In this document: positions 1 through 11,299 of the stretch, piece after piece
Layout of the letters: the number at the start of each line of letters is the position of its first letter
Position numbering within the stretch: position 1 is the first letter of the stretch
Assembly (NCBI GenBank): GCA_028023455.1
Contig: JAQFVV010006215.1
Span: 7,301,230-7,365,229, forward strand
DNA: 64,000 bases
Direction of reading: 5' to 3'
DNA from: Epiperipatus broadwayi
Lineage: Eukaryota > Onychophora > Udeonychophora > Euonychophora > Peripatidae
Notes under the pieces: model-generated
Database searches by the model: none
What the model was told of the DNA's origin: nothing
Seen by the model: only the letters and a program-made list of their open reading frames with translations
Translations under genes and position numbers: made by a program

Positions 1-32
1 TACTGTCTTACAATTACATGAAAATTTATTCA

Positions 33-367
33 AATGTAAAAGATAATAAAAAAAACATTTACCTTTTTAAATATAATTACGTCCTATACAGACTAGGAAG
101 TTGGAGAAAAAAGCGGTATTGCTGTATCTACTCCAGAGGGCAAATTCGTGCAGGTACGATGAAAACAAAGCTCTGCTAGTGCCACATTGGAATTTCAGCT
201 TACGCTTTGCTCTCATCCACGTTTTTAATATTCTGGGTGTGTATGTCTCGCTCTTCGGGATCCACGAAGTTTTCCTGATGGACGATAACCGAATGCAAAT
301 ACACACCATTGTTGAGACTGCTGATGTTATTGTTTCCGCAGCCCAGCCATCTGAAATAATGTGCGTA
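33..367 (-). pseudogene. Inverted, frameshifted copy of the Merlin transposase C-terminus
   Basis: Read on the minus strand this stretch encodes the same end as the intact transposase, from ISDGWAA to CIGRNYI and into the shared 3' flank. It carries frameshifts near the second catalytic Asp and between the Asp and the IE..W region, so it cannot encode the full domain. Identity to 1155-1490 is high at DNA level. It most likely arose by inverted duplication or by insertion of a second truncated copy head to head. Confidence 0.8.
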
Positions 368-492
368 CACTGTCTATAACTTAAGAATTTAAAATAACTA
401 CATTTATAGCACATGTTGCAAAAAAAAAGACACCTTATGTGTTCAACGGCGCGAATTACACGCATACGTGTACAGTTTTATAGTTACAAAAG

Positions 493-1455
493 ATGTCTGC
501 TACATGCTTAGTACCTGATAGTGAAATTTTAAGCGTTGCTGCTATTCTGGCAGAAGAATGGAATATGCGCCAGTTATGGGACGTCATACAAACTACGGAA
601 TTGGCCATCAAATGGCTTGCACGAAGACTCCTTCTGAAGAATTACGCCTTATGCCAACAGTGCGGTGTTCGGTGTGCGCTGGGGAAATATTCTACAGGCT
701 TAGATGGGTGTAGATGGCAGTGCAGAATATGCCACCATCGCATCTCAATCAGAAATGGGTCTTTCTTTTTCCAAAGTCATCTGCCTCTGGGAACAATTAC
801 AAGCATCGTGTATTTTTGGGCGCGTAATATGCCCCAACAACACATTGTGCATGAGACCGGCGTGAGCAAAAAAATTATCATTGACTGGGTGAATTTTTGC
901 CGGGAGGAATGTGCCAAATATTTTGACACAAATCCGACAGTTCTCGGTGGATTTGATGATAATGGGGAGCCATTAATCATCGAAATAGACGAAACCTACT
1001 ATTTCCACCGAAAATATCACAGGGGGGCTATACGGACAGGTCATTGGGTGTTTGGCGGCATAGAGAGAGCGTCAAGAAAGTGCTTCTTGATAGAAGTGGC
1101 AGACAGGATGGCTGATATACTGGAGGGCCTGATACAGCGGTTCATTTTACCAGGTACGCATACTATTTCAGATGGCTGGGCTGCGTACAATAACATCAGC
1201 AGTCTCAACAATGGTGTGTATTTGCATTCGGTTGTCGTCCATCAGGAAAACTTCGTGGATCCCGAAGAGCGAGACATACACACCCAGAATATTGAAAACA
1301 TGTGGATGAGAGCAAAGCGTAAGCTGAAATTCCAATGTGGCACTAGCAGAGCTTTGTTTTCATCGTACCCGCACGAATTTGCCCTCCGGAGTAGATACAG
1401 CAATACCGCTTTTTTCTCCAACTTCCTAGTCTGTATAGGACGTAATTATATTTAA
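493..1455 (+). CDS. Merlin/IS1595-family DDE transposase, intact (320 aa)
   Basis: The predicted enzyme cuts and pastes its own element using a DDE/RNase H-like active site. An N-terminal zinc ribbon is visible as C54-x2-C57 and C77-x2-C80. The ISXO2-like catalytic core follows: first Asp at about residue 166 (EIDETYYF), second at about 227 (ISDGWAAY), and the Glu at about 268 in HTQNIENMW, the usual IE..W context. Basic stretches KRKLKF near the C-terminus are typical. There are no internal stops or frameshifts and the length is normal for the family. The first ATG is accepted because the zinc ribbon lies well downstream. The frame is richer in GC than the surrounding DNA, consistent with recent arrival. 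It may still be active; no introns are seen. Confidence 0.85.
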   Translation: MSATCLVPDSEILSVAAILAEEWNMRQLWDVIQTTELAIKWLARRLLLKNYALCQQCGVRCALGKYSTGLDGCRWQCRICHHRISIRNGSFFFQSHLPLGTITSIVYFWARNMPQQHIVHETGVSKKIIIDWVNFCREECAKYFDTNPTVLGGFDDNGEPLIIEIDETYYFHRKYHRGAIRTGHWVFGGIERASRKCFLIEVADRMADILEGLIQRFILPGTHTISDGWAAYNNISSLNNGVYLHSVVVHQENFVDPEERDIHTQNIENMWMRAKRKLKFQCGTSRALFSSYPHEFALRSRYSNTAFFSNFLVCIGRNYI

Positions 1456-1499
1456 AAAGGTAAATGTTTTTTTTTATTATCTTTTACATTTGAAGTTTA

Positions 1500-2640
1500 A
1501 AATCTTAACTTTCAAAGAAATTAAAAGTAATTATTTTAATTAATGTCGTGTAATTAATCCAACATTCAAAAGGTTTTTTTTTTATTATTATCTTTTACAT
1601 TTGATTAAATTTTAATTTATTTGTAATATAATAACATACATGTCAGATTCTCAAGCAATTTAGTTTAAATTTTAAACAATAGAGGGCAAACAACCATAGA
1701 CTGTTATAGTGAACTTTTACCGAAAAAAGGGTGATAGAGACAAAACAGTTCTGTAAATAATACTGTATACTAAAAAAAAAAAAAGGACGGAACAATAAAA
1801 GACATATATATCCAAATTTATATAATAATCATTTTTAGAATTAAGGAGGAGAAAAAATTACTCTTTGAAAGTAGTTTTTAATAGAAAACAGTAAAAAATT
1901 ATTTTTTTTGTGTTAATCTTTTTTAAAAATATAAAATTGATAATAATAATAAAGTTAAAAATAATTGCTTAAACACTATTTTTTTAATCAAATTAAATCT
2001 ATCAAATTAATCAAATGACACATATAACAATTGATTCACAAAGATCATAAAAAGGATAGACATCTTTTCACATAAACGTTGTAAAATTAATATAATTTCC
2101 TAATCAGGAAATAACATTACATGATTTTTATTTAATTAAAAAATATAATATTTGATTACAATAACAACTTAGATATAACTATTATATCCAGTATATATGT
2201 GATTATGTTACTAATTTAGATATAATTACTATATATATTAATCTCATTTTCAAATAACATAACTTCTAGTTGGGGGCAATAGTTTAAATAAGCTATGTTT
2301 TTACTTATAATAAGATAAATCTTCATTCAAATCAATGACAAATATATCATAGAGTTTAATTTCTTTCAAGCAATGCTGACTATAAGAGAAACACAATTGT
2401 CCAGTGATTATTTAAACAAATTATTTGTTATATAACAATGGTTGGATTAATTTTTTAATAGATGGCAGAAATTGAACTAAATCAAAAGCATCACAGGAAC
2501 TCAGTTTACATAATGCTTTTCAAAGAGGTAAATATTTATTCTTTTCCAACTGTGCCATCTGTTATAAGTTGGAGTAATGAATAAATGCTAGATGTAGTAT
2601 ATATTAAATCCTTATCATTTTTTTAACAAAATTTTCATCA
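1500..2640. other. AT-rich non-coding stretch
   Basis: There is no coding signal on either strand. The stretch has homopolymer A/T runs, (AT)n patches and a repeated ATTTAGATATAA motif near 2165-2230. It is probably intergenic or intronic DNA. Confidence 0.5.
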
Positions 2641-2790
2641 GCGAGGAAATTCGAAGACACCAAAATATATAGATACTGAATTGCTAATACAAAAAATAAG
2701 TAAAAAATGACTGTTTGAAATCCAGGTTCAAAACTCTTCTCTGAGAAAAGCCTTAAGTTCAAATCTAATCTGGGAATATAAATAGTAAAG
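2640..2790 (+). repeat. SINE-like fragment with tRNA B-box-like motifs
   Basis: The motif AGGTTCAAAACTC at about 2723 resembles a RNA polymerase III B box, and a second TTCAAATC motif follows at about 2758. The upstream piece GAAGACACCAAAATATAT is matched at about 27569-27590, before another B-box-like GAGTTCAGACCC. That suggests members of a dispersed tRNA-derived SINE family. No A box or 3' tail is clear. Confidence 0.35.
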
Positions 2791-3002
2791 CTTTGGATAG
2801 AGATTTAATAAAGCCTATATTGGTATTAAAATCCTTTAGATGTGAAGCGCCACTTGATCGTGTTGTTTTTTTGCAAAATGACATAAAATGTAACGTTACC
2901 GGGCTGTCTTTTTTTGGATTTCTTAATTTTATTATGTTTTTTAAATTATTTTTTTTAACGAGACGTTTTTTTTTTTTAATTTCTTATTTTTATTATTTTT
3001 TT

Positions 3003-3290
3003 GGTAATTGCTTTTATCTTAACATTATTTTACCTTTTTAAAACAGTATTTTTTCATAATCCAGACACACACACACACACACATAGAAACTCAAAAACAG
3101 CAATGAAAAGTGGTTTTTTTTTTATTAATCAAAACACGAAACAAATTGCTTTTGATTTAACATTTTTTTACCTTTATAAAACACATTATTTTTTCATAAT
3201 ACAGACACACACACACATATATATATAAATACAAAAACAGCAATGAAAAGTTGTTTGATTTTTTATTAATGAAAACACAAAACAAATTTC
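3003..3290 (+). repeat. Two tandem ~140-bp units with (CA)n
   Basis: Two diverged direct copies, with a period of about 140 bp, each contain a TTTTACCTTT segment, a TTTTTTCATAAT segment, a (CA)n run and the motif CAGCAATGAAAAG (about 3099 and 3239). The second copy continues its CA run into (TA)n. Reading frames crossing this region are repeat translations and not genes. Confidence 0.75.
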
Positions 3291-3299
3291 AAATGACCT

Positions 3300-3660
3300 C
3301 AACAATCAAACCAGGCCCGCCACATTTGACGGAAAGATCTAGCTTCCTGGCTGTCATGGCACAGCTCACACAGCCCATTGTTCCAATACAATGCGACATT
3401 CTTGGATAAGTCCAGCTGGGAGTAGACGCCTTCTATTATCAACTGTTCGTGGCTACACTAACGAGGGCAAATCACTTTTAAGCCGATGATGTGGTTGCTA
3501 AAATGTGCCATTTTTTTCTCTTGACCAGGTTATCAAAAAGACGTTACTTTACGTGGGACCTCCTCCCAATTAGGTTCCTCCCTACCTTTGGACTATGTTT
3601 GTCACCTTCAAATTTGTCTCCAGGATGGTCTTAACTTTGGGACAATTTCATCTTAATCAA
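3300..3660 (-). pseudogene. Unrecognised coding-like fossil, minus strand
   Basis: This patch is clearly more GC-rich than its surroundings. Read on the minus strand it gives a protein-like tail with CSHEQLIIEGVYSQLDLS and then NGLCELCHDSQEARSFRQ, ending in WRAWFDC and a stop at about 3305. Cys/His spacing (CSHEQ, CELCH) hints at a metal-binding segment. Upstream the same frame holds stops, for example just before CSHEQ. It is either the last exon of a gene, with an AG acceptor possible at ACGAACAG, or a transposon fragment. I do not recognise the family. Confidence 0.35.
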
Positions 3661-3907
3661 ATTGCGTGATTTCCATTTTCAAAAAAAAAAAAAATTCAAA
3701 GTAAAATTTTTCAAACACTTCAAATCCACACACCCTCACATAAGACAGGAGCAAAATGTTATATGTGAGAATTTGCATAAAGTGATTCGCGAAGCACAAA
3801 GCAGTGCCTACAAGGTAGCCTGCAATGTCTAATACAACATATGGTTATTATTAGACGTAACTACTGCGGCCGCTTACACATAAATAACACCATCAAGCGG
3901 CATGCAT

Positions 3908-4053
3908 GGCTAAAGGAATAATACCACTATATCTTACATCTGTTGATTACTCAAGTTAACAATAGATGGCATTACAGCACGGCTAAAGGATTAATACCAC
4001 TATATCTTACATCTGTGGATTACTCAAGATAACATTAGATGGCAGTACAGGAA
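3908..4053 (+). repeat. 73-bp tandem duplication
   Basis: Two adjacent units each start with GGCTAAAGGA (3908 and 3981) and contain CCACTATATCTTACATCTG and a TAGATGGCA motif. Only a few mismatches separate them, so the duplication is young relative to the neighbouring sequence. Confidence 0.85.
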
Positions 4054-4930
4054 AAGAATAAAAAGTTAGTTCTTGAAAAGAAATTGTACTATAGAGCAAT
4101 TAATCATTTAAGCAAACTAAATGAATTTAATAAATTCTCATTGAATGAAGAGTTTAAAAGCTCAGATTTCAAATCTTAAAAAAATAAATCCCATCAGAAT
4201 CAGTAAAATTTTTCATGCATAATTTACATATGGTAAACCAAATAAGATAATAAATATACCAGATCTAATTTTCTTGATTATTTCTAATTAATTGGCTTAT
4301 TAAAATTTTAAGAGCAGATGTCCTAAAGACAATAAAAAACAAATATTCATTCAGGATTGGTTTAACATTATGGTATTACTGTAAAGAAGGCTCCATTCAT
4401 CTATGTAAAAATATATTATCAATATAAAATATGTTTAGAAATTGGCAAAGAGAGATTTCATAATTCAACTTCACATAATTTCTGCTAAAGAAGTTTTTGA
4501 TATTTGAGACCCAAAAGAAGTATTGAATATTTAAATGAAAGTATAAAATTTAAATATTGCATAATGAAATGAGATACAAATATTTTTTTATACATAAAGA
4601 ATGTTTTGTAAATAAAAAGATAATTGATATTTTTATCAACCAATATTGCTTTGATATTCTAAGGCAATATTTTTTTTTTGCCTTCAAGAAATAAAATAAA
4701 AAATCTTTGTGTAACTTACAAAAAGTAAAGCAGGAATCATCAATCTTAATCCATTTAACAATATCCAGAAAAAAAAAATCAGAAATTTTAAAAGCATGTA
4801 ATTAAAATTTACATTTCATCAATCTATATGCAAAAATTCTCAGAACCATCTATTATTGAAAAATATCTATATTCATTCCATAAGTCATAATTCACTCAAA
4901 TATTTAAAATAATCTATTGATATATATATA

Positions 4931-5374
4931 TTTGAATATATATAACATCATTGCAGTATACACTTAAGAAAATTCCTTTTGAATAAGCAGCAGAGTTCAA
5001 GCTTTTCTTTATTTAAAGAGGGAATGTGGCTAAAAGAATGTAGCTATGGAGTGTTTAAAATATTTTATATAGATTTCAATTAGCATTAGGCAGTTTCTAT
5101 TTATTATATTGGTGTTTGTGGTATAAAAATGACTATTGTATAGCCTTTCTAAATATATTTAAAATTAAACAAGTTTGTTTATTTGTAATTTAAGAACTTT
5201 GCTTATTTAATTTTATGCTCCTTATTTAAATTAACTTGAATTTAGATATACATAACATCATTGACATATTCAAGAGAATTCCATTTGAATAGTTCGCAAA
5301 ATTAAAACTTTTCTTTATTTAAAGGGAGAGTGTGGCTGAAAAAATATAACCATGGGACATTAAAAATTATATAT
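4931..5374 (+). repeat. Pair of diverged direct repeats (~140 bp)
   Basis: The segments at about 4931-5075 and 5237-5374 share TATAACATCATTG, AATTCC.TTTGAATA, CTTTTCTTTATTTAAAG and GTGGCT in the same order. They are separated by about 160 bp and are strongly diverged. They could be remnants of an old tandem duplication or of terminal direct repeats. Confidence 0.6.
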
Positions 5375-5399
5375 GTATAACAGGCTATTATATTCTAAT

Positions 5400-6094
5400 G
5401 ATATAAATATTAATGAATACAAATGCATATAAATATAATGAATGGATACTTCCTTGTGGCTGAACAAATATATAGTAGAATGCGATCTGTGACAGGTAAA
5501 TCAACAGAAGCTAGAGGAACTCTGAACAAAATCTTGTACATATAAAACAGTATCTATTAAAAGATAAATAAAAAACAAATTTTCAATGAAAGTAAATATT
5601 ACAATAAATAACTACTTAAAAATTTACAATAATCATTATATACAAATACTTATATATTTATTTATTTGAATTAGGATCAGAGATAAGAGAAAAATTGAGA
5701 CAATGTGTAAGCATTTCCTTATTTATTAAATTATCAATGGCTAAGCAAAAAAAAAAGGTACTGATTGTAAAAATAAATATGATCATTAACAACAATCTGG
5801 AATTTGTTTAGTAAAAGATTTCTTTATACATTAGTATGTATAAATGGCTTTCATATATATACATAATTTTTTTAAATACTATACCATTTTCATTTTACAC
5901 TAGCTTATTTCACAATTTCAGTTATTTTACAAAATCAGCAATAACTTTTAATATATCTACATATATTCAATCTTTTATTTTATTTTATTTTATACAAGAT
6001 TTTTTTACCTTCAATTCCCATGACTTTTCTCTCTTGGTTAAATCATATAATTTATTATTCTAGATTTTCTCTAATTGCTAGCTCATATAAGCTA

Positions 6095-6127
<33 letters not shown>

Positions 6128-6860
6128 ATCTTTACAACAAAACAACCTAAACAAATTATACCTTGATCTTCCAAAAATAATGTTGCTATTTTGATTTACT
6201 GTAAGCATAATTTACAGTTAAGGTTTATAATCAAAAAACACAATCTTGAAAATTGGATTTGAAACATATGTTGGAAAATTCCATGGACAAACCTGACAAA
6301 AATTTTAGATAAAAGTTCATATCTTTAAAAAATAGATCAAAATCATCCAAGCTATGCTGTTTCCCAGGGTTATCTGTATATGTCAAAGTTGGATAATGAT
6401 GCTGATGAAACACTTTTGAACTGCAGTGATAATGAAGACTTATTGAGAATTTTCTGGACAGTAAAAAAACTGAAAAAGTGGATACTTAATTTGAATTAGA
6501 CCCAAACTTTCATTTAAAGCAGAAATAGCTTGATAAAAATTGTTCTATTTTGCTCATATTATAAAATAATCTAATTCATTAGAAAAATATATAATTCTTG
6601 AAAAATCAGTGGGAAAAAAAAAAGATGATCACCAATGAGATTGATGGAATTCATTATCACAATAATGAATGTATCTTTAGCCATGTTAAAAGGTAACAGA
6701 TCATAAGTCACCTTGGAGAAATGCTATTCTTATGATAGCTAGAAATTGATATCACTTTAACATTACTTAATAATAATATTATTAAAAATAAATAGGAAAG
6801 CAATTGGTTCAATGACAAATTAATTTGATGAGTATTAAAAGTTTTAATTTAATTTCTGAT
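5400..6860. other. AT-rich non-coding stretch with (AT)n microsatellite
   Basis: No gene is supported. An uninterrupted (AT)n tract lies at about 6099-6127. The short open frames here have biased low-complexity composition and no recognisable motif. Confidence 0.5.
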
Positions 6861-6990
6861 TGGAAGAAATTCAAAAAACATCATCTATCTGAGAGTTTAA
6901 ATTGGAGTTGAATGCTATACTAAGTAAAAAAAAAAAAAAAACCATGTGGGAAAATAGAAAATATGTTAAACAAATACTAGCAATAAAAAA

Positions 6991-7250
6991 AATTCTATAC
7001 TTTGGTAATAGATAGCAACAACATATAAATGATGAATTGAGACTACCAATTAAAGACAATGGCTAAGATTCACTAACAATAAAAGGAATAAGAAAAAAAA
7101 ATACGTGAGATAATAATAAAGTTTTCAAATAAGTGTTAGCTACTTAACAAATTCTACACTATGATAATGAATAGTGATACTATCAATGATGAACTAGAAA
7201 GACAATGATTAAAACTTTTTAACAATAAAAGCAATAAGAAAGAAAATAAT
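6991..7250 (+). repeat. Diverged tandem repeat, period ~158 bp
   Basis: Units at 6991-7100 and 7150-7250 share AATTCTA.AC, GATGAA(C/T), AAAGACAATG and AACAATAAAA.GAATAAGAAA in the same order. A partial third unit may follow to about 7275. Confidence 0.55.
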
Positions 7251-7609
7251 ATTTTAAATAATCATTCTACTATGATGAAAAACAAAAAAAGAGCAAATTC
7301 TCAACATTAAAAAAAAAAAACTTTATGATAAAGATATCAGAAATATCAACCAATTGTAATAAATAGACAAAATAGCAAGTTCATTTTCTATTTTTAATTA
7401 ATTAATTCTTGAGATATATTACTATAAGTCTAAATAATAAAATATTTTTTAAATAAGATATTATGTTTATTAGAAAACAATTGATTCCGAGATTGCAGAA
7501 TCATTATAAAATTTACCAAGATACTATTTTATATAAGTTATATACTTAGTTCCAAAAAATGAATCATTGAAATCATATTTAAATATATAATTAAAATAAA
7601 AATAATAAC

Positions 7610-7705
7610 CTGTCGCAATTTATTTTGCCATGATTTCATAATTTCTGGAGGCGCTAAAGCAAAAATACCTAAAATATCAAGGCCACCTGGTAATGCTCTA
7701 GTTAC
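7610..7705 (-). CDS. ODR4: ODR-4 homologue, exon 3
   Basis: This internal exon has 32 codons and begins after a TTTTTTCAG acceptor and ends at CAG|GTTATT. It reads VTRALPGGLDILGIF and continues to KSWQNKLRQ. The block V.R.LPGGL.(V/I)LG.F is the most conserved signature of the ODR-4 family. ODR-4 is a tail-anchored endoplasmic-reticulum protein; in C. elegans it is required to move odorant GPCRs to cilia, and it works with the UFM1 protease UFSP2. It joins in frame to exon 2. No later exon (UFSP2-binding and C-terminal membrane parts) is recognisable between here and base 1, so the next intron must exceed about 7.6 kb. Confidence 0.85.
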
Positions 7706-8809
7706 CTGAAAAAAAAAATTAAGTTATTAAATATATATAATAAATAAATAAATAAGGAAATTATCCAGAATAAATACTAATAAAAAGTTAATCAAATAAC
7801 ATAAATTATAATAATGTTATTGCTATTTTTAGGTATTTTTCCCACCTTATATATAGCATGTAAAAATGTAAATTTTTCAGTAAACTTTTAAACTTGCTTT
7901 CAAATCACTTTTTACAATTTATATTAGTGAAAAAACTGTAACAATTTATCTGTAAATAATGCTAAACTTCCAAAATTTATATTAAGTTCACACAGTTCAA
8001 TTGTTTATTAATAAGATTATATAACATATTAATTAAATTCATTTTAACATGTAAAACTAATACTTTGTCGAAAATAAAAAATATCATAACAAATAATAGC
8101 TCAATATACAAAATCTGATTTTGATAACTCAGTTAATTTCCTATTATTTTATAATCTATGAAACATTTCATATTTGTGTACTTTTTTCTAGAAGTACACT
8201 TAAATTAATATGAGTAAGAGATCTGCATACATATATTATTCTATACATAATATTACATTTATCAAACTTTTGCATAAAATCTTTACTATTAATTAAAAAT
8301 CTATATTTGGTATCATTTTGAAAACTAAATGTTCAAAAACAATACATACTCACTGACAATGCCAGAAGCAGAAACCGGTCTGAGGTTGAAGATATTCTCA
8401 AAGCTTGTTAAGAGCTTATTTTGCAAGCTCTATATATAACATTTGCCCATACAATCAAATGACATATCGTATTATTATTATAAAGTTTGCTAAACATTTT
8501 CTCTCTCGATCTTTTATATGCATCCAATTATGATTAAACTTATTTAATATATAGAAAATGTTTTTTAAACATTTTCTGGGAAATTTAAATTATCTATAGC
8601 ATTATTATTATTTAATTTATACTATTAGAATGGCATTTTATTAATAATTTTTCTACTAATTCCAGTTTTAATTTATTGCATACATTTTATGTGTTTATAT
8701 TATTTATATATATATATAATTAAAACAGATGAATAAACTTAATTATTATGAATATAGAAAATAAGTCAATGATAATCCAGGATTGAAAAATCATAAGAGC
8801 ATTTGATAT

Positions 8810-9987
8810 ACACCTGAGTCTCATTTTATGCGGTAGATAGGTTCCGCAGAAAACCCGCATTAAAAAAAATGACACAAAAATAGACTTAACTTACCTTGAA
8901 TAATGGGAGATAGGTTCTGTAATTTTCAGAAATTGCATAAAAGCAAAGCAACAAGAAAAAATTACTTTAAAATTCACATAAAAAAAAATAAAGAAATAAA
9001 GTATGACTAATTAAAAATTTCAAATATCTGAAAAAAATTGATAGAAGACAAACCTTTTTTTACTTTTTTTATTAACTACAGTATTTAATTTTACATTTTT
9101 TCATACATATTTTAATCATTATCGCTATTTGACAATATGCAGTTTGTTTATGAACTGGTAAGAAATCAGATTCATCACAAGAGGAAGTACAACTAGCGCC
9201 ACTTTCAGTTTTGTGCTGTGTTAATGGTTTTCTTTTGACAATGTAATCGGTGATTAAACTTTGAGATGATGATTTTATTAATTGTTTATAAAGCTCATGA
9301 TATCCAAACATATAACTATTTAGCTCTCATTAGAATTTAAGAGGATGTTCATAACAGCAAACTCTCAGATTTCAGCATTTTCTGATGTTTTTCTTTGTCT
9401 TGCACATCAATGGAAAATCTATGATTAAATGATTTTTACTTATCAGAAAATAATAAATTTATCTTCACTTAATAGATATTTTTATTTACTGCTGAAATAA
9501 ATTTTAAATGTTCACATTTTGTTTCTATATTAAAAAAATGAGATCGCAATCAAAACAAAAAGATTATACATTATCATTAGAAAGATTATTTTCAGTTTAC
9601 AAAATCTTTGTTATTTATTTTAAAAATCTAAAAGAATATTTATTTCTGTTATATCTAACAAAATATGTTTTAAAAGTTTAAAATTTTTGAATATTTATTG
9701 TGATATTTTTATATTTGTAAGTATAAATCTATTCTTATTATTTACTCATAAGTATAAGTAGGTTATTTACGTAAAAGCTAAGATTGTAAATAGCTCCAGG
9801 CCATATTCACGTTAGCTGCTAATATAAAGTTATATATTTGAAAAAAAAAAAAGGATTTCAAGCCAAAATAAGTTATTAATAATTTAAATTTCTTGATATC
9901 TAATAAATATAGTGAAATATGAACTAACATGAGTCGCATAACTTCAAAATTGCATTAAAAAAATCCGCATAAAACGAGACTTGTTGG
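8810..9987 (-). mobile_element. Non-autonomous TIR element (copy A), in ODR4 intron 2
   Basis: The left end ACACCTGAGTCTCATTTTAT and the right end, read in reverse complement as AACAAGTCTCGTTTTATGCGG, form imperfect terminal inverted repeats. GATAT beside each end is a possible short target duplication. Inside are long stretches matching, in opposite orientation, 51180-51570 and 52331-53030, including CTGAGGAACCTATCTA.CACA near the TIR. No transposase is visible. On the minus strand, the same sense as ODR4, it carries CAAG|GTAAGT (about 8890-8898), a consensus 5' splice site. Confidence 0.7.
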
Positions 9988-11139
9988 ATATGATATTGAA
10001 TTCACAATTGAAAGGATATATAATTTCATTGGTTTAAAGGTGAGTGAAAAATGAAGAGTTAATATTTCTTAAAAAAGTATTTTATGGACAATTTAGGTAT
10101 AGTTTTTATGGAAGAAACAGTCTGCTTACTTTACACAGAACATACAATGAAAAACAAAATATGATAAGATATTATTTAGCAAGTAAAAATTACTGCAGAA
10201 TAATAATGACAACAAATAAATATTCTAAAGAACTAGTATATGATGAACATAATCATATTTGTAATTCATAAATTGGTTTGTATGGTCATTGTAAAACTCA
10301 TCTTTAGCTTTCTGTTCTTTTCTTAGCTCTTTCTTTTTTTTTTCAATTAGAATGACTACAATCAGTGACAATAATTTATATGAGAGGAAAAAATCTAATC
10401 TTTTATAAAGTTATGATGATGATATGTATGTATAACATAAAAAAAAGTTACTTTGAATTTTTGTAGTTAACTATAATAATTTTGTTTATAAAACATCCAA
10501 TTATAATCATCATTGTTTAATTTCTTTTTTTTTAAAGTTGTAAATAATGATATAAAGCTAGTTTTTAAGTCATAGATAAAGATATCTCAATAGTCTCACA
10601 ACATAAATAACAAATCACTATATTTTATCTAGTCTTTTTATCTTTTTTTAAGAATGAAATTCATTAAAATATAATTTTATTTTTACAAAAAGAAAATATA
10701 ATATGTGATTTAGCCTAATTTGGTAATAAGAATCCAGAAAGAATTATATAAATTATTCAAAAATAAATTTAAAAATTTTTTTTATCCCCAATTTTTTTAA
10801 AAATCTAAACAAAACTTCAATGCATTATAGAATTATTTAATGTTTTGAAATGTCTCATTATGCTAGTTTTCATTATTAAATTTAATGTACTTAATTCAAA
10901 TGTATTATAGATTAAAACAATGTAACTGGAGATCATAGGACAATTCATTTATTAATAAAATGTAACTTATAGAAGTATATAAAATTTTAATTTCTATTAG
11001 TAATTAAACATCAGAATGATTTAAAATTTTCTTAGTTTATTAATTTCTTTAATTACAATACTGACATTTTAATTTCATATATATATTTTAATTTCATATA
11101 TATTTTTTCATTTAAGACAAGTTAATTTTATATTCTCAC

Positions 11140-11295
11140 TTGCTTAGCATGCTGGGAGACCCAAATCTCATCAATACTGTCAACAACAGATTTTTTCTTT
11201 TTCTTTTTTTTCTTATCTTCAGCATCTTCTTCATCAGAATCATCTTGTTGAGGACACTGTGCTAAATGAACAATTAAATCTTTCTCACTTGTACT
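11140..11295 (-). CDS. ODR4: ODR-4 homologue, exon 2
   Basis: This 52-codon exon begins after a TTTTTAG acceptor and ends CAA|GTGAGA. It reads STSEKDLIVHLAQCP, then an acidic stretch DDSDEEDAEDK, a run of eight Lys, and IDEIWVSQHAKQ, which leads directly into exon 3. The order matches the family: GQ..S.KDY(V/L)(V/I)HLA..P, a variable linker, then a W...HA..VSRMLPGG-like block. The acidic-plus-polylysine linker is low complexity and probably disordered. Both flanking introns are phase 0. The antisense strand gives no sensible protein. Confidence 0.85.
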
Positions 11296-11299
11296 CTAA

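Larger units (their letters stand above)
24..1500 (+). mobile_element. Merlin-type (IS1595-like) DNA transposon with inverted 3' duplication
   Basis: The unit holds one intact transposase reading frame (493-1455) between two inverted arms of about 335 bp, near 33-367 and 1155-1490. The arms are not ordinary terminal repeats: each contains the last third of the transposase gene plus its 3' flank, so the left arm is a reverse-complement copy of the right. A short further copy of the outer edge, a T-run followed by TTATCTTTTACATTTGA, lies at about 1573-1605. Merlin elements are cut-and-paste transposons related to bacterial IS1595/ISXO2 and normally have short TIRs and 8-9 bp target duplications. 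I could not define a clean target duplication, so the outer borders are approximate. Confidence 0.7.

Noticed and set aside
101-379. Open frame of 92 codons on the plus strand
   Set aside because: It is the antisense shadow of the inverted transposase copy.
3001-3228. Reading frame with His-Thr repeats
   Set aside because: It is a translation of (CA)n within a tandem repeat.
3908-4053. CRISPR-like repeat-spacer array
   Set aside because: There are just two adjacent tandem units in animal DNA, with no spacers and no cas genes.
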